Source: Saururus chinensis (taxonomy: Eukaryota > Streptophyta > Magnoliopsida > Piperales > Saururaceae). From it: 64,000 nucleotides of DNA. Below are positions 1 to 12,263 of this stretch, one piece after another; position 1 is the stretch's first letter; the number at the start of each line of letters is the position of its first letter. Both the position numbers and the translations under genes were made by a program. The notes below the pieces were generated by a model. That model was given only the letters and a program-made list of their open reading frames with translations, was not told the DNA's origin and made no database searches. Location of the stretch: assembly GCA_035235625.1 (NCBI GenBank), contig CP141146.1:28700501-28764500 (forward strand), in the 5' to 3' direction.

Positions 1-702
1 AATTTGAAAATCAAACCCAACTAACCTAAAGTTCGACTTGGCTCGGCTGAATAATACCCCTAGTAACAGGCGTGTGGCCACGGACCCCGCTCTTCGAGTC
101 CCAACATAATTCGGTCCATCAACAAACTCACTAATCGATCGACAAAGGGGTCCCGGACACATCCATCTATCACTGCTATATGCATTGGCCGTCAATGTTG
201 GGCCCGTGTTGAAGTGGAGGCGGTGGCTGGAACTGCTGCACACTGGTCACTGGACCAGGTCAGGTGGTGCAGATCAGCGAAGAGAATGGCAGTTGGCATC
301 CAACAGTAGGCTGGACTCTGCATGGAAAGTAAGCAACGGAGAGATAACGCAGAATCCAACGTGAGGCCCGCTCTCTCCAGATCCGAGAGGGAAGCAGCAG
401 TTGACACAGCAAACCGAACAAACAGCCAGGAGAGGAGAGGGCCGCCTCTCTCTCCCCGCCCACAAGTCCCTAACAAAAATAACCTAGCCCTACGTTGTGG
501 GGGCAAAAGTGCGGCCAGATCATTCTAGGAAACTTTTTATTATTAGCAAAGAAGCAAAAACTGCTGCGTGCTTATTATTAAACGAGGACGTCCCTCCCTC
601 CCACGCCTTTTTGTCTTCTGCAGCAGAGAGATCAACTCAAGTTGCACCTTGTGTTGTTTTTCTCTCTAAAGGAGGCCTGCCTCAAGGGGAGTCGGAGAGG
701 TC
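1..702 (+). promoter_or_regulatory. Upstream region of the H+-ATPase gene
   Basis: No coding region is supported here. The stretch has several C/T-rich runs (about 446-465, 591-620 and 740-778), which resemble the pyrimidine patches of plant core promoters and leaders. I see no clear TATA box at a normal distance from the start codon. TTTTTATTATTAG near 536 is a weak AT-rich candidate only. The transcription start is therefore not fixed by sequence. Some of 1-200 could be unrelated intergenic DNA. Confidence 0.4.
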
Positions 703-717
703 ATGATGAGCTTGTGA
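703..717 (+). promoter_or_regulatory. Minimal upstream ORF in the H+-ATPase leader
   Basis: Two tandem ATG codons open a four-codon frame (M-M-S-L) ending in TGA, 61 nt before the main ATG at 779. Seen directly: these are the only ATGs in about 600-778. Known: tobacco plasma-membrane H+-ATPase leaders carry short upstream ORFs that lower or tune translation by reinitiation. Inference: this one could do the same if transcription starts upstream of 703. Confidence 0.4.
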
Positions 718-778
718 TACATAAACAAGTTTGTCTTCTTGCCTTCTCTCTTCCCGGGACCTCCAAACTCTTCTCAGA

Positions 779-3700
779 ATGGCTGACAACAAGGCCAGAA
801 GCCTGGAAGAGATCAAGAACGAGACCGTGGATCTTGTATGTTCAATTTTATTTTATTTTTTTCCTGTTTTTTTTTTTCATGGTTTTTTTTGTTTTATCGA
901 TTTGACTGTTTTCAACTCCATTAAAACTCAAGAAGAGGCATGACAAAAGTCTCAGCCTTGCTTTTTTACATCTAGTTTTATCTTTTTTTTTTTCATTTTC
1001 GTCTTTTGTTTGTGAACAATTTGCTGTCATAGTTTTCTTAAATTTGTTGATTTGATTTATTTAATCTCCATAAAATCCATGAAGAGGCAATACAAATCTC
1101 AAAATTATTCTTTTATCTATTTTTTACAAGTTTATCTTTTTATTTGCGAACAATTTGATTTCACGGTTTTCTTAATTTCGCTGATCTGATTTTTTTAAAC
1201 TGGAAAAGGCAATACAAACGTTTTAGAAAGGAAAACAAAAAAAAATCTAGTCTTACATTTATACGTCAAGTTTTATTTTTACAATATTTTTTATCTTCTT
1301 TTATTTTTGCAAGTTTTTCTTTTTTTTTTTGTGAACAATTTGATTTCATTGTTTTCTTAATTTCGTTGATCTGATTTTTAAAACTCCATAAACCATAGGA
1401 AGAGGCAATACAAATGTTTTAGAAAGGAAAACAAAAAAAATCTAGTATACTTTTATAGATCATGTTTTATTTTTTAATTTATTTTGCAGTTTTATATTAT
1501 TGTTTGTGTACAATTTGCTTTCATGGTTTTTTTGTTCATGTGAATGGTTGATTTACATTGTCTGGTTTTGCATGCCGAAAATTAGGAGCGGATCCCAGTG
1601 GAGGAGGTGTTTGAGCAGTTGAAATGCACGAGGGAGGGCCTGACCACGGAGGAGGGGGAGCAGAGGCTGCAGATCTTCGGCCCCAACAAGCTGGAGGAGA
1701 AGAAGGAGAGCAAGGTGCTCAAGTTCTTGGGCTTCATGTGGAATCCCCTCTCATGGGTCATGGAATGTGCTGCACTCATGGCCATTGGACTGGCTAACGG
1801 CGGGGTACATGCCCCTAATAATGACCTAAACTCCCTTACTAACAAACCCTAATTTGGCACATCAATGAATAAAAATTTACATGGTATTTACAAAATTTAT
1901 TTAATATGCAGGGAAAACCCCCAGATTGGCCTGATTTCGTTGGTATTGTGGTTCTCCTCCTCATCAACTCTACCATAAGCTTCATTGAAGAGAACAATGC
2001 CGGCAATGCAGCGGCAGCCCTCATGGCTGGTCTTGCACCCAAGACTAAGGTATGCATATAAGCTAGAATGTTTTCGATCTCTCATATGTAGAAGATAAAT
2101 AAATGGTACCCACCGGATTTGATGGTTATTTGGATATAGGTTTTGAGAGATGGAAGATGGTCGGAGCAGGAGGCAGCCATTCTTGTTCCAGGGGATATTA
2201 TTAGCATCAAGCTTGGAGACATTGTGCCCGCAGATGCCCGGTTGTTGGAAGGCGATCCGCTCAAAATTGACCAATCCGCACTCACCGGTGAGTCCCTTCC
2301 AGTGACCCGAAACCCCGGCGATGAGGTCTTCTCCGGTTCCACCTGCAAGCAAGGCGAGATTCAGGCCATTGTTATTGCCACCGGTGTGCACACCTTCTTT
2401 GGCAAGGCAGCCCACCTTGTGGATAGCACCAACCAAGTTGGTCACTTCCAAAAGGTCCCAAGTTCTTTCATCGTCATATCCTAGTATTTCTATGTGATTT
2501 TTTATCTAGTATTTTTATGTGATTGAAGCAAGAAGATTGAATTGAATAAAACCATTAATTGGTATAAAATTTGTTTCAGTTAGCCATTCCAAATAATTCG
2601 ATGATCAGTTGAATCTGATCAACTTAAAAAAAAAAGATTTTACTGTTAGCTTATCAAGATGAAACATTTTTTATTAATAATTTAAGTAAATAAATTGAAA
2701 TATGATTTGAAGAATTGATGATAATTAAACAATAATCAGTAATTTTTTTCTATTTTCTTCTTTCACCATTGATCGATAATTATTTACAAAGTCAAATTCT
2801 AATGTGAGTTTTTTAATTCGTGCAGGTGCTCACAGCAATTGGAAACTTTTGCATCTGTTCAATTGCATTGGGCATGATCGTAGAGATTGTGGTCATGTAC
2901 CCTATCCAGCACAGGAGATACAGGGATGGAATTGACAACTTGTTAGTGCTGCTGATTGGAGGGATCCCCATTGCAATGCCCACAGTTCTATCAGTCACCA
3001 TGGCTATTGGGTCACACCGGCTGTCCAGGCAAGGCGCCATCACCAAGAGAATGACAGCCATTGAGGAGATGGCTGGAATGGATGTGTTGTGCAGTGACAA
3101 GACTGGGACCCTCACCCTCAACAAGCTCACCGTTGACAAGAGTATGATTGAGGTAGATCTCTTTGTACTCTTTGTTGGGAAAATTGAGATGGATTTGGTG
3201 AATACTTCATTTTGTCAGTTATTCATTTCCTTCTTCTACAAATTGGTACTTTGTAGGTTTTTGTAAAGGATATGGAGAAGGACATGGTGGTTCTGTTGGC
3301 AGCTAGGGCTTCAAGGGTAGAGAACCAGGACGCAATTGATACATGTATTGTTGGAATGTTGGCTGACCCCATGGAGGTAATAAAGTGCCCCATTCTTGGA
3401 AAATAAATAAATGAATCGGGGTGTTGACTTTAATCAGATGCCTAATTTGAATCACAATGGGGTATACAATATATGGTTGAGAAGTGTTTAATCGAGGTTC
3501 GTAGGAAAATTAGGTTGATAAAAAAGAAGTGATGACAACATAGGTCCTGAGTTTGGAACCTTAGTTGATCACCCCTTCTTGTCAGGTTCTAAGGGTTCAG
3601 ATACTAAATTGTTAAAAAAAATATAAAAAAAAATTTAACAAGGGATTAGTGAGATAAGTTAGAATCTGGCTTGAGGATTTTAATCTTAATCAAATTAGGC

Positions 3701-6556
3701 ATCACCCATATTACAATCTGATTTCTTACCGCTTTTGGCATTTGTTTCTATGATGAGCAGGCAAGAGCAGGAATCCAAGAAGTGCACTTTTTCCCCTTCA
3801 ATCCTGTAGATAAACGCACAGCCATCACTTACATTGATGCTGATGGTACATGGCATCGTGCTAGCAAGGGTGCACCTGAACAGGTTAGTGTAATTTCTCA
3901 CCGTGTGTTTTCCACTTCATTACTGCAATTTGAAGGCTGAAATCTCCTCTCTCTCCTTTGAAATGTGCATTAGATAGTGGAGCTGTGCAATCTTAGGGAG
4001 GATGTTAAGAGGAAAGTACATGCCATAATTGACAAATTTGCTGAACGTGGCCTCCGCTCATTGGGCGTTGCTAGACAGGTACCCTAAAAATTTTGTATGG
4101 AGTGACTTAGGGTTTCATCATATACATCACCCATCTCCTCATTACATAAGAAAATAGCATTTTGTTTCTTTATCTGATGGCCAGGTTTTATGTTCCATTT
4201 TGATTATTGAATTATACTACATAATATTGAAGTGAGCATGATTTTATGATACATCTCCCAAATAGATAAAGAAATGAAAATTTGTTTCTTTACCTAATAG
4301 TTCATGTTTTCATGTTGCATTTTATTTGTTGATTTACAATTTCATAATAAGGAAGGACTTAGGCTTCTTGTTTTATTGATGCAATAGATGGTGCCCGAGG
4401 CCAACAAGGAGAGCTCCGGCGGTCCATGGCAGTTTGTGGGCCTGCTGCCTCTCTTCGATCCTCCCAGGCACGACAGTGCAGAGACCATCCGGCGGGCTCT
4501 CAACCTCGGCGTTAACGTCAAGATGATCACCGGCGACCAGCTCGCCATAGCCAAGGAGACTGGCCGCCGCCTCGGCATGGGCACCAACATGTACCCCTCC
4601 TCCTCCCTCCTCGGCCAGGGCAACAAGGACGAGTCGGTCTCCAGCCTCCCTGTTGACGAGCTCATCGAGATGGCGGACGGCTTTGCCGGTGTTTTCCCTG
4701 AGCACAAGTACGAGATCGTCAAACGATTACAGGAGCGCCATCACATCTGCGGCATGACCGGCGACGGTGTCAACGACGCCCCCGCCCTCAAGCGCGCCGA
4801 CATCGGCATTGCAGTTGACGACGCCACAGACGCAGCCCGCAGCGCCTCCGACATCGTGCTCACCGAGCCGGGGCTCAGCGTCATCGTCAGCGCCGTGCTC
4901 ACCAGCCGAGCCATCTTCCAGAGGATGAAGAACTACACCATTTACGCCGTGTCCATTACCATTAGGATCGTCCTCGGCTTCCTGCTTATTGCTCTCATCT
5001 GGAAGTTCGACTTCTCCCCCTTCATGGTGCTCATCATCGCCGTCCTCAACGACGGCACCATCATGACCATCTCCAAGGACCGGGTGAAGCCCTCTCCCAT
5101 GCCGGATTCCTGGAAGCTCAAGGAGATCTTCGCCACTGGAGTCGTTCTCGGCGCCTACCTAGCCTTGATGACCGTCGTCTTCTTCTGGGCTACCAATGAT
5201 ACAAGCTTCTTCTCAGTAAGTAGTTGCATTTCATGGTTCCGTGCATTATTGCTCGTAGGATTGGTTTCAAACGAGGATTTTAAGTTGTTGGTCATCTTGC
5301 AGGATGTTTTCGGTGTAAGATCACTGAAGAACAACGAGGAGCTGACATCCGCACTGTACTTGCAAGTGAGCATCATCAGCCAGGCTCTCATCTTCGTCAC
5401 CCGCTCCCGGAGCTGGTCCTTCGTCGAGCGCCCCGGTCTCTTGCTCGTCAGCGCCTTCTTGATCGCTCAGCTGGTACTAAAGCCCCTTCTTTGACAGCTT
5501 AAAGAACAATTTGCTTTAGCATCATTTGTTAGAACCTTCTCAAGATTTAAAATGGATCTAGAGAAGCTAATATGTCATGAGTTTCTTCTTTGATGGGCAG
5601 GTGGCTACCTTCCTGGCTGTGTATGCCGATTGGGAGTTCGCACGTATACGCGGCATTGGCTGGGGATGGGCAGGGGTTATTTGGCTGTACAGCGTTATCA
5701 CCTACGTTCCCCTGGACATCATCAAGTTCATCATCCGCTATGCATTGAGTGGCAAGGCCTGGGACAATCTGTTGCAGAACAAGGTCATTCATTCATTCAT
5801 GCTGCTCAAATTCAATCACTAGCTCCAATATACCATGTTTGTGCAATGATAGGATATAGACAACTTTTCGAGTCGACTTTCAAGTGATAGGAATTTTTGC
5901 TGATTTTCTGTTTGTTCTAAATCCAGACTGCATTCACAACAAAGAAAGATTACGGGAAGGGCGAGAGGGAGGCACAGTGGGCGCTGGCTCAGAGGACGCT
6001 GCACGGACTGCAGGCACCCGACTCGGAAAGTCTGTTCGCCGACAAGAACAGTTACAGGGAGCTGTCGGAGCTGGCCGAGCAGGCGAAGCGGCGGGCGGAG
6101 GTCGCAAGGTACAGCTGCACCACAGAGCAACCATTGTTCGATGGGAAGGGGACTAGCCGCTGATCCAACTCATTGTGTTGTGAAAACTTAGTTTGTGGGT
6201 CATTAATATTGCATAGCTACCTTCTCTTTGATAACCTGACTAGTTAATCCACCCAATTAAGTAGTCCTTATGAAATGCATGAAATCGTTGGCTTATGTTT
6301 TTGTCAGGCAAAGTTGTTTCTAAAGATTTAAGGTACAATTAACTGTAATTTTGATAAGCATGAGTTGATTTAAATGTTGTGAGATACTTAATGACATGAG
6401 ATGGGTAGAGTGGGGAACTTGTTTGCGGTGTTTGTCATGAAATGCTTAAAATGTTGCAGGCTGAGGGAGCTGCACACGCTCAAAGGGCACGTTGAGTCAG
6501 TGGTGAAGCTGAAGGGGCTTGACATAGAGACCATCCAGCAGCACTACACTGTCTAA
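779..6556 (+). CDS. Plasma-membrane H+-ATPase (P3A type), complete, 13 exons
   Basis: Pumps H+ out of the cell at the plasma membrane using ATP, powering secondary transport. Exons: 779-835, 1586-1804, 1912-2049, 2140-2454, 2826-3152, 3257-3376, 3761-3883, 3974-4078, 4388-5215, 5303-5473, 5601-5783, 5927-6108 and 6460-6556. All introns are GT-AG. The joined frame is 2865 nt, 954 residues, normal for the family (about 950). Motifs by residue: TGES 187-190 (actuator domain), PIAMPTV 291-297 (TM4), phosphorylated Asp334 in [13 protein letters not shown] 593-600, and Arg661 and Asp690 at the positions of the proton-binding pair in TM5 and TM6. The C-terminal regulatory tail is complete and ends in Tyr-Thr-Val, the 14-3-3 site made by phosphorylation of the penultimate Thr953. 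The start ATG is in a good context (AATGGC), and the N-terminus matches the family. Exon 9 is markedly GC-rich. The N-terminus looks AHA1/2-like and parts of the C-terminal half look AHA4/11-like, so I give no isoform name. Confidence 0.97.
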
Positions 6557-6703
6557 GAGCAGCGAAGGAAGGATGCATGGTTCCGTGCAACTAAGACTAT
6601 ATGGGCAGCAGCTGGCGTTTGGAAGAAGGGGAAAATGTGTTTCAGCTGTTCTTTTCAAAGTTTTTGATTTTTTTTAGGGAAAAGCTCATCAGATGTTCAG
6701 AGA

Positions 6704-6709
6704 AATAAA
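6704..6709 (+). terminator. Candidate poly(A) signal of the H+-ATPase gene
   Basis: AATAAA lies 148 nt after the TAA stop, in an AT-rich stretch. The distance suits a plant 3' UTR, but plant signals are loose and other AT-rich words follow. From here to 6888 I see only AT-rich non-coding DNA. Confidence 0.4.
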
Positions 6710-6888
6710 TTCATATAATCAGACAAATTGTGTGAAGGGATAAAATTATGGAAAAAAGACTTGTAGAAAGAAAACAATGGGCGATTTTCAATGTGTGATA
6801 CTTTTCTATCCCATCTACTCCAGCATGCTATAAAATTGGATTTAGCCAAAGCTTATCTTAGGATCCAGTGGCTGTTAATTAAAAACTA

Positions 6889-7093
6889 CTCACTATGCCT
6901 CTTATTAATAGCTCCATTTTTAAAAAATAGTAATTTTTATTAAATGGTGGGATCTACAGTCAAGAAGATGAAAAAAATAGCTTATATGCTGCTTCTTTAA
7001 ATACCCAATCACTTAAATTGAGTCAAATGGAACTGGTAATATGGGATAAACTTTTTTTTTCCAAATGGAGCTATTAACATGGGACAGAATGAG
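6889..7093. mobile_element. Stowaway-like (Tc1/mariner) MITE
   Basis: The two ends are inverted copies. The left reads CTCACTATGCCTCTTATTAA and the right, reverse-complemented, CTCATTCTGTCCCATGTTAA. Both then run on as TAGCTCCATTT. This matches the Stowaway end type (CTCCCTCCGTCCC). TA precedes the left end. There is no coding capacity; 205 bp is usual for the family. The right end is also the insertion site of the LINE that follows, and the LINE's duplication copied part of this end to 19420-19437. Confidence 0.7.
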
Positions 7094-7168
7094 TGAAAAT
7101 TTTTCTAAAATATTTTTCTGCCTCAGTTTCAATTTGATATGGATGAAAAAGAGTATTGCCTTGGCATT

Positions 7169-8512
7169 TTATATATCATGAAGAGAGTTTCTAACACAAT
7201 GAGCTGCAGAAATAGCATAGAAAAAGTTAGAAGACATATCACCTTCGCTTACCCAATTTATACGAGACGTTTGATGATAAAATCTCTCTATGTCTTCTTC
7301 CTTAAACAACAACTCCCTGGCAACACACTCTTGGGTTTGAAACCGACCCAAGTTTCTCTCCCTTCCAGCATTTTAAATGAGATTTTACATGCTGTAATAT
7401 TTTAAACAAGATATGTAGTTGTAGAAGTCATGCCCACGCGCTAACTGCCTGCACAAAAGTGTCATCACGTAGCGACATAATGAAAAAGGTGAATAATTGA
7501 AGGCCTTGAGGTAAAGTAGGCTTCAAGCTAAATAAACTTGGAGAATTATCTGAAAACCCTGGAACTTGACACTTCAAGTAGCATTAGTAAATAACCAACT
7601 ACTATACATTACATAAAGCACGATAAATTATACTCATAACACAATGAGAACCCATTTATCTGTTACTCTAGGTATAGTTTTCAAAACATTGGACATCAAC
7701 AAAAACTTCCTGCAAAATAAATTCATTAAAATTTTGTAATGGAGAGAGAGGGGTAGACTTAGTACCAAATGTTTCACTATTTGATCCAATAGATTAAAGT
7801 CTCCCATCACAAGCTAGGAGTCCCAAACTATGGCTTGTAAAATTAGGAGATCTTCCCAAAGTAAAGACCATTCAACAACCAAATTTGAAACATAAAGCAA
7901 TGTATAGAAGAATTTAAAACTATCACCCAAAAATTGGACTTTTCAATGGACTGATCCGCAACTGAGAACTTATGTACAACAAATAAAGAAGGATCCCAAA
8001 AAAGAAGCAAGCATACCTTATGAGTGGAGTAGATGTTATTGTAATAACACCACTCACACAAAAAAATGGTGAGCTACAAGGCAAAGAACATTTTTTTAGC
8101 TTGGCTCCACACAGGCCAAGTAAAACAACATCAAGCTTTCGCACCAGATCAGCCACAACTGACAATTTGGGGGCTTGATTACCCCACCACAACCACCAAT
8201 TTTCTTACTTAAAGAACGTGTAGGATATGATTTTCCATGCATAGCCATATCACTAGCATTAGAAGCACCTTCATTCTCACTATGGGAATTACTATCATTC
8301 AACCAGCTATCAATACCATGTTCTTTTTGTAAAGGTCTAAACTATTTTGCAGATACAAGACAACTAGCTCAAGTCTAAATGATGCCAATATTGCTTTGCT
8401 TAGTAGCATTATCATCCACAGTTGTAAAAGCATGATCCTATCGGGACTAAACTGTTGGATGTTGAATCTCAAGCAACTTGGAAGCAATGTTATGTCGGGA
8501 CACACACTACAA
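7169..8512 (-). pseudogene. LINE ORF2 N-terminal part: endonuclease and linker, inverted
   Basis: Reading the minus strand from high to low coordinates, degenerate frames give an AP-endonuclease-like region and then the linker before the reverse transcriptase. The GDFN motif of LINE endonucleases is at 7793-7804. The linker includes SRINWVSEGDMSSNFFYA, near 7240-7290, which matches the usual LINE motif of Trp, Gly-Asp and Phe-Phe-His. Before the endonuclease the frame (about 8100-8512) looks like the ORF1/ORF2 junction but is too broken to define. Several stops and frame changes interrupt it. Confidence 0.65.
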
Positions 8513-8730
8513 AATGACTAGAGTTCCATCATGTGGATCAGGAGGTTGATTACAATTAGAGACTTTCTGATTAATATCAATGGCTACATAGGAAAATTAT
8601 AATTTTTTATAGGACTATTAGTATCTCCGTGAGCAACACTGGAACCTGGCTCATGAGATGCAGTAATAATTGGATGTCATTCCTCCCTGATTGGGAATTA
8701 TGTTGCCATGTGATCTATCCCTAGTAGCAA

Positions 8731-9948
8731 TTGTTCTACACCCTACAGAATAAGCTATTTCTAGATCATGCTATGGGGCTTTGTAGACCAGTTGATGAGG
8801 ATGAAGTCAAGGCGGTTATTATGGCTTCTCTAGGTAATAAAGCTCCACAATCTGATGGATTTCCTAAAGAATTTTTTTCATCTTGTTGGGATATTGTTGG
8901 TGAAGATCTTAATCTTCTAGTTACAGACTTCTTTCTAATTGTAAGATGTTAAGGTCTGTTAACTTTACTTTTCTCACTTTGATTCCAAAGAAGAATAATG
9001 CTAGAAATTTTGAGGACTTTCATCTATTTCCTTATGTAACTTTTGTTACGAGGTTATCTCTATGATCTTGGCTAACCGAATGGATACAGTGTTACCTTCT
9101 CTTGTTAGTTTGAATCAGTTTGAATTTGTTATGAAAAGATTAATTGGTGAAAATATTTTACTTAATCATGAGTTAGTAAAGAATAGCAAAGTGAACTTGA
9201 GAACGGCATATAATCGAGTTTAATGGGAATTTGTGCTCATGGTTCTTAAAGTGCTAGGTTTTGTTAACATATGGATTGCATGAGTTCATAAGTGTATCTC
9301 TTTTGCCACATTTAATGTGTTAATTAATGGTAGGAATTATGGACACTTTTCATCTTAATGTGGGTGGAGACAGGTTTGCCCCTTATCTCCTCTTTTACTT
9401 ATTTCATGTGTGGAGGCTCTTTTAGTCCTACATACAGAGTGTAATGTTGCCCTATTTTTCCTCCAATTGTGAGTCATCACATATTTGCAATTGATTTGTT
9501 CTTATTCTCTCAGGAGATTATTACATCGACTCAATATATAAAACAAGTTCTTCATAAATTTTTTGAGTTTTCTCAATTCGAAGCTAATGCTCTAAAAAGT
9601 TCCATTTTTTTTATCCAATAGCTGTGTCCTTAATGAAGAAATCAATAATATTTGAGGATTTAATATTGGAGATCTTCCTATTTGTTACCTCCACCTCCCT
9701 CTCTCTTTAGAAGAAACTAACATACTCTCTGTGTTGTCCTCTGCTTGACAAAGTTTCTAGTTGTATTGTAAGTTGGAAGTCTAAGTTACTCTCTTATGTA
9801 GGTAGACTAGAGCTTATGAAATTAATGTTGAATGGCTTGTTTTCTTTTACCAAAAAAAGTTTTGAGAAAAATAGAGAGGATGTTTTTAGCATTTCTATGG
9901 AAGGGCTTATCTTCCTCTTCCAAATTCCATAAGGTTGCTAAGGGGGAG
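8731..9948 (+). pseudogene. LINE ORF2: reverse transcriptase part
   Basis: Degenerate RT frames in the plus direction. Landmarks in order: DEDEVKAVIMASLGNKAPQS followed by DGF, near 8800-8870 (the LINE KAPGPDGF block); LIPKKNNARNFEDF near 8980-9020; SMILANRMD near 9060; RQVCPLSPLL near 9370; and the active-site region near 9484-9495. There the usual F-A-D-D reads F-A-I-D, because GAT is ATT at 9490-9492, so a catalytic Asp is lost. The thumb and post-RT segment LPKKVLRKIERMFLAFLWKG follows at about 9850-9910. The frame is cut at 9949 by an LTR element and resumes at 18557. Confidence 0.8.
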
Positions 9949-11499
9949 TGTCACTCCCTAGTATATGACACCCCCATGTTGAAGCCGATCCAAGGAGGAA
10001 GTAGTATACAATGCGACGAAGTATAGTTGGATAATGGAAGACTTAACTCATCCCTGGTAGAACACACTATGGAGTTGGGCATGTATGCATAGTACAAAAG
10101 TAAAATAAGCAATGAAATAACTACTAATTAAAGCATTAGACTACTCATATCACATACTTAGTCATAAAATAAGCCAACATATGGCTAAAATAAATCTAAG
10201 CTAATAATGACTATATAGAAGCGTGAAGTATAGTAAGTTTATATAGATCTCAACAAGCTATCATAAGGCCCAGCATCTCCACTCTTCCCCTCTCAATGAT
10301 CAATGCCATCATATGCTCAACATATAAGCCCATCCGAACAACTTATATGGCATGACATATAGCCCATAAACAAAATACAAAATAAAGAGGGGTGAGCGAA
10401 AGCTTAACAAAGGTTTTAATATAGAAAGTAAATTCAAAGTGACAACACAGACATAGCCAACATAATATCCATCACATAATCAAATACTATGCCCATTCAT
10501 CATGGAATAATCACACAAATCTGTGCCACCTGTACATCATGTCATTATCTACATTCTATAAGCATCTACGTATGCCACATGCATATTATTCCATGTATAA
10601 TATATCTCATCAACACATACTCATACTGCCTGTCTATATGCACATATTGTACCACCTATGCATCATGGGTTCATATATAGCTTATAACACATATACACCT
10701 AATGTGTAAACATATAAAACTCATTATCATAAGCACACCCTGTCATGCCCAGACACTGAGCCGACCCAAGCCAAACCCAATCCAAGGACTAGTCAAGCAC
10801 ATGGGGGGCTACAAGATTGATGGTTTAACATGTTGCAGAAGTCTTAACCCCTCTAACGGGCGATTAATATACATGAAGTCGCACACCTTTAATCTTTTGT
10901 TCAAAAGTAATAAGGAAAGTAAAAGAGGATAATAACTCTGAAATAAATCCTCACTCAACCCACATACATAACATCCTGAGCCGATACATAGCTTGAATCA
11001 GAAAGTCTAAAACAAGTCTACAATCGTAAGAAATATATGAGTTTGGTACATAATCATCCATACAAAATGATCTAGTATCATAAGAGAGTAAATCAGAAGA
11101 CATAAAAAGATCCAAAAGCATTTGCCTTTACTCCTATGCATATCCCGATCGTCCCTTGTATAGGGGATCCTGATTGTCTACATGTCGCACCATATAGCCC
11201 CAAAATAAAACATAGAAAGAGGGGTGAGTACGAAACTCACTAAGGTTTGAAATTCAGTAACATAATTAGAAAACATCCATGATACATCAACATGGTAATT
11301 CAGATCTATATATAGCATGATATCCCCAATTTTTATTAATTTCCTTACTATACCCCTACTTACAAATAAGTAATTATCCTACATACAAGTATCTCATACA
11401 TACTAATTATGGCATGAATAATAACATTATGACTTAGCATCCATCCTACATAATAAGTAATTCTCACCCAATCACATCATGCAAAATCAACATATATAA

Positions 11500-11770
11500 C
11501 CTCCATGAGAAGTGTCTCTACCACACATTTTGATCATGCATAAACATCACATAAAACTGCATGAGAAGTGTCTAACACACATTTCAAATAATTCATCAAC
11601 ATCACATGAACCTGCATGAGAAGTATCTGAAACACACATTTTAGATCATGCATCAACAACACATAAACCTGCATGAGAAGCATCTCTAACACGCATTTGA
11701 GATCACACATCAACATTATATAAACCTGCATGAGAAGTGTCTCTAATACACATTTCAGATCATGCATCAT
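11500..11770. repeat. Five-copy tandem repeat, period about 57 bp
   Basis: The word CATGAGAAG recurs at 11504, 11560, 11615, 11672 and 11729. Each is followed by a CTCTAACACACATTT-like run and a CATCAACA block. Frames crossing it give a repetitive peptide that is an artefact of the repeat. It lies inside the second family-X LTR. Confidence 0.85.
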
Positions 11771-12169
11771 GATAAAAATAACCCTACTTAATCGACCAAA
11801 GCTTAAGCAATCCCTGTGCACTACAAAGAATCATCAACAAGAAAGTCTGAAGGATTCCTGCAGTTTCGGTAAATTCCCTAATAGGGAAAATACCTCCTAG
11901 TGAGCTGGCGCACTCAGCGATACTAGTCTAGATTCTCAAGGTCTAGATGGTCTTAACATTTCATCTCCTTATGGCATTGTTGCTCTTTTCAACCCGGGGA
12001 GGAAAACCCATCCACGAGGGATATAAAACCCCATCCTTATAGTTGTAAAACTAATTGACAAGCCTTCGATCGATTAACCCGGCAAGCAATATCACACAAT
12101 TGCATCCAATCAATCAACATCGGCTAGTCTAGATAAATTCTTATATATGAAATCGCTTCATGATGCATG

Positions 12170-12170
<1 letters not shown>

Positions 12171-12260
<90 letters not shown>
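12171..12260. repeat. (AT)n microsatellite, about 45 units
   Basis: An uninterrupted AT dinucleotide run of about 90 bp. It is likely polymorphic and prone to length error in assembly. Confidence 0.97.

Positions 12261-12263
<3 letters not shown>

Noticed and set aside
4342-4722. Minus-strand frames opposite exon 9 of the H+-ATPase
   Set aside because: Shadow frames of a GC-rich coding exon.
11534-11821. Repetitive minus-strand frame of 95 codons
   Set aside because: It reads the 57-bp tandem repeat; the apparent peptide periodicity follows from the DNA repeat.
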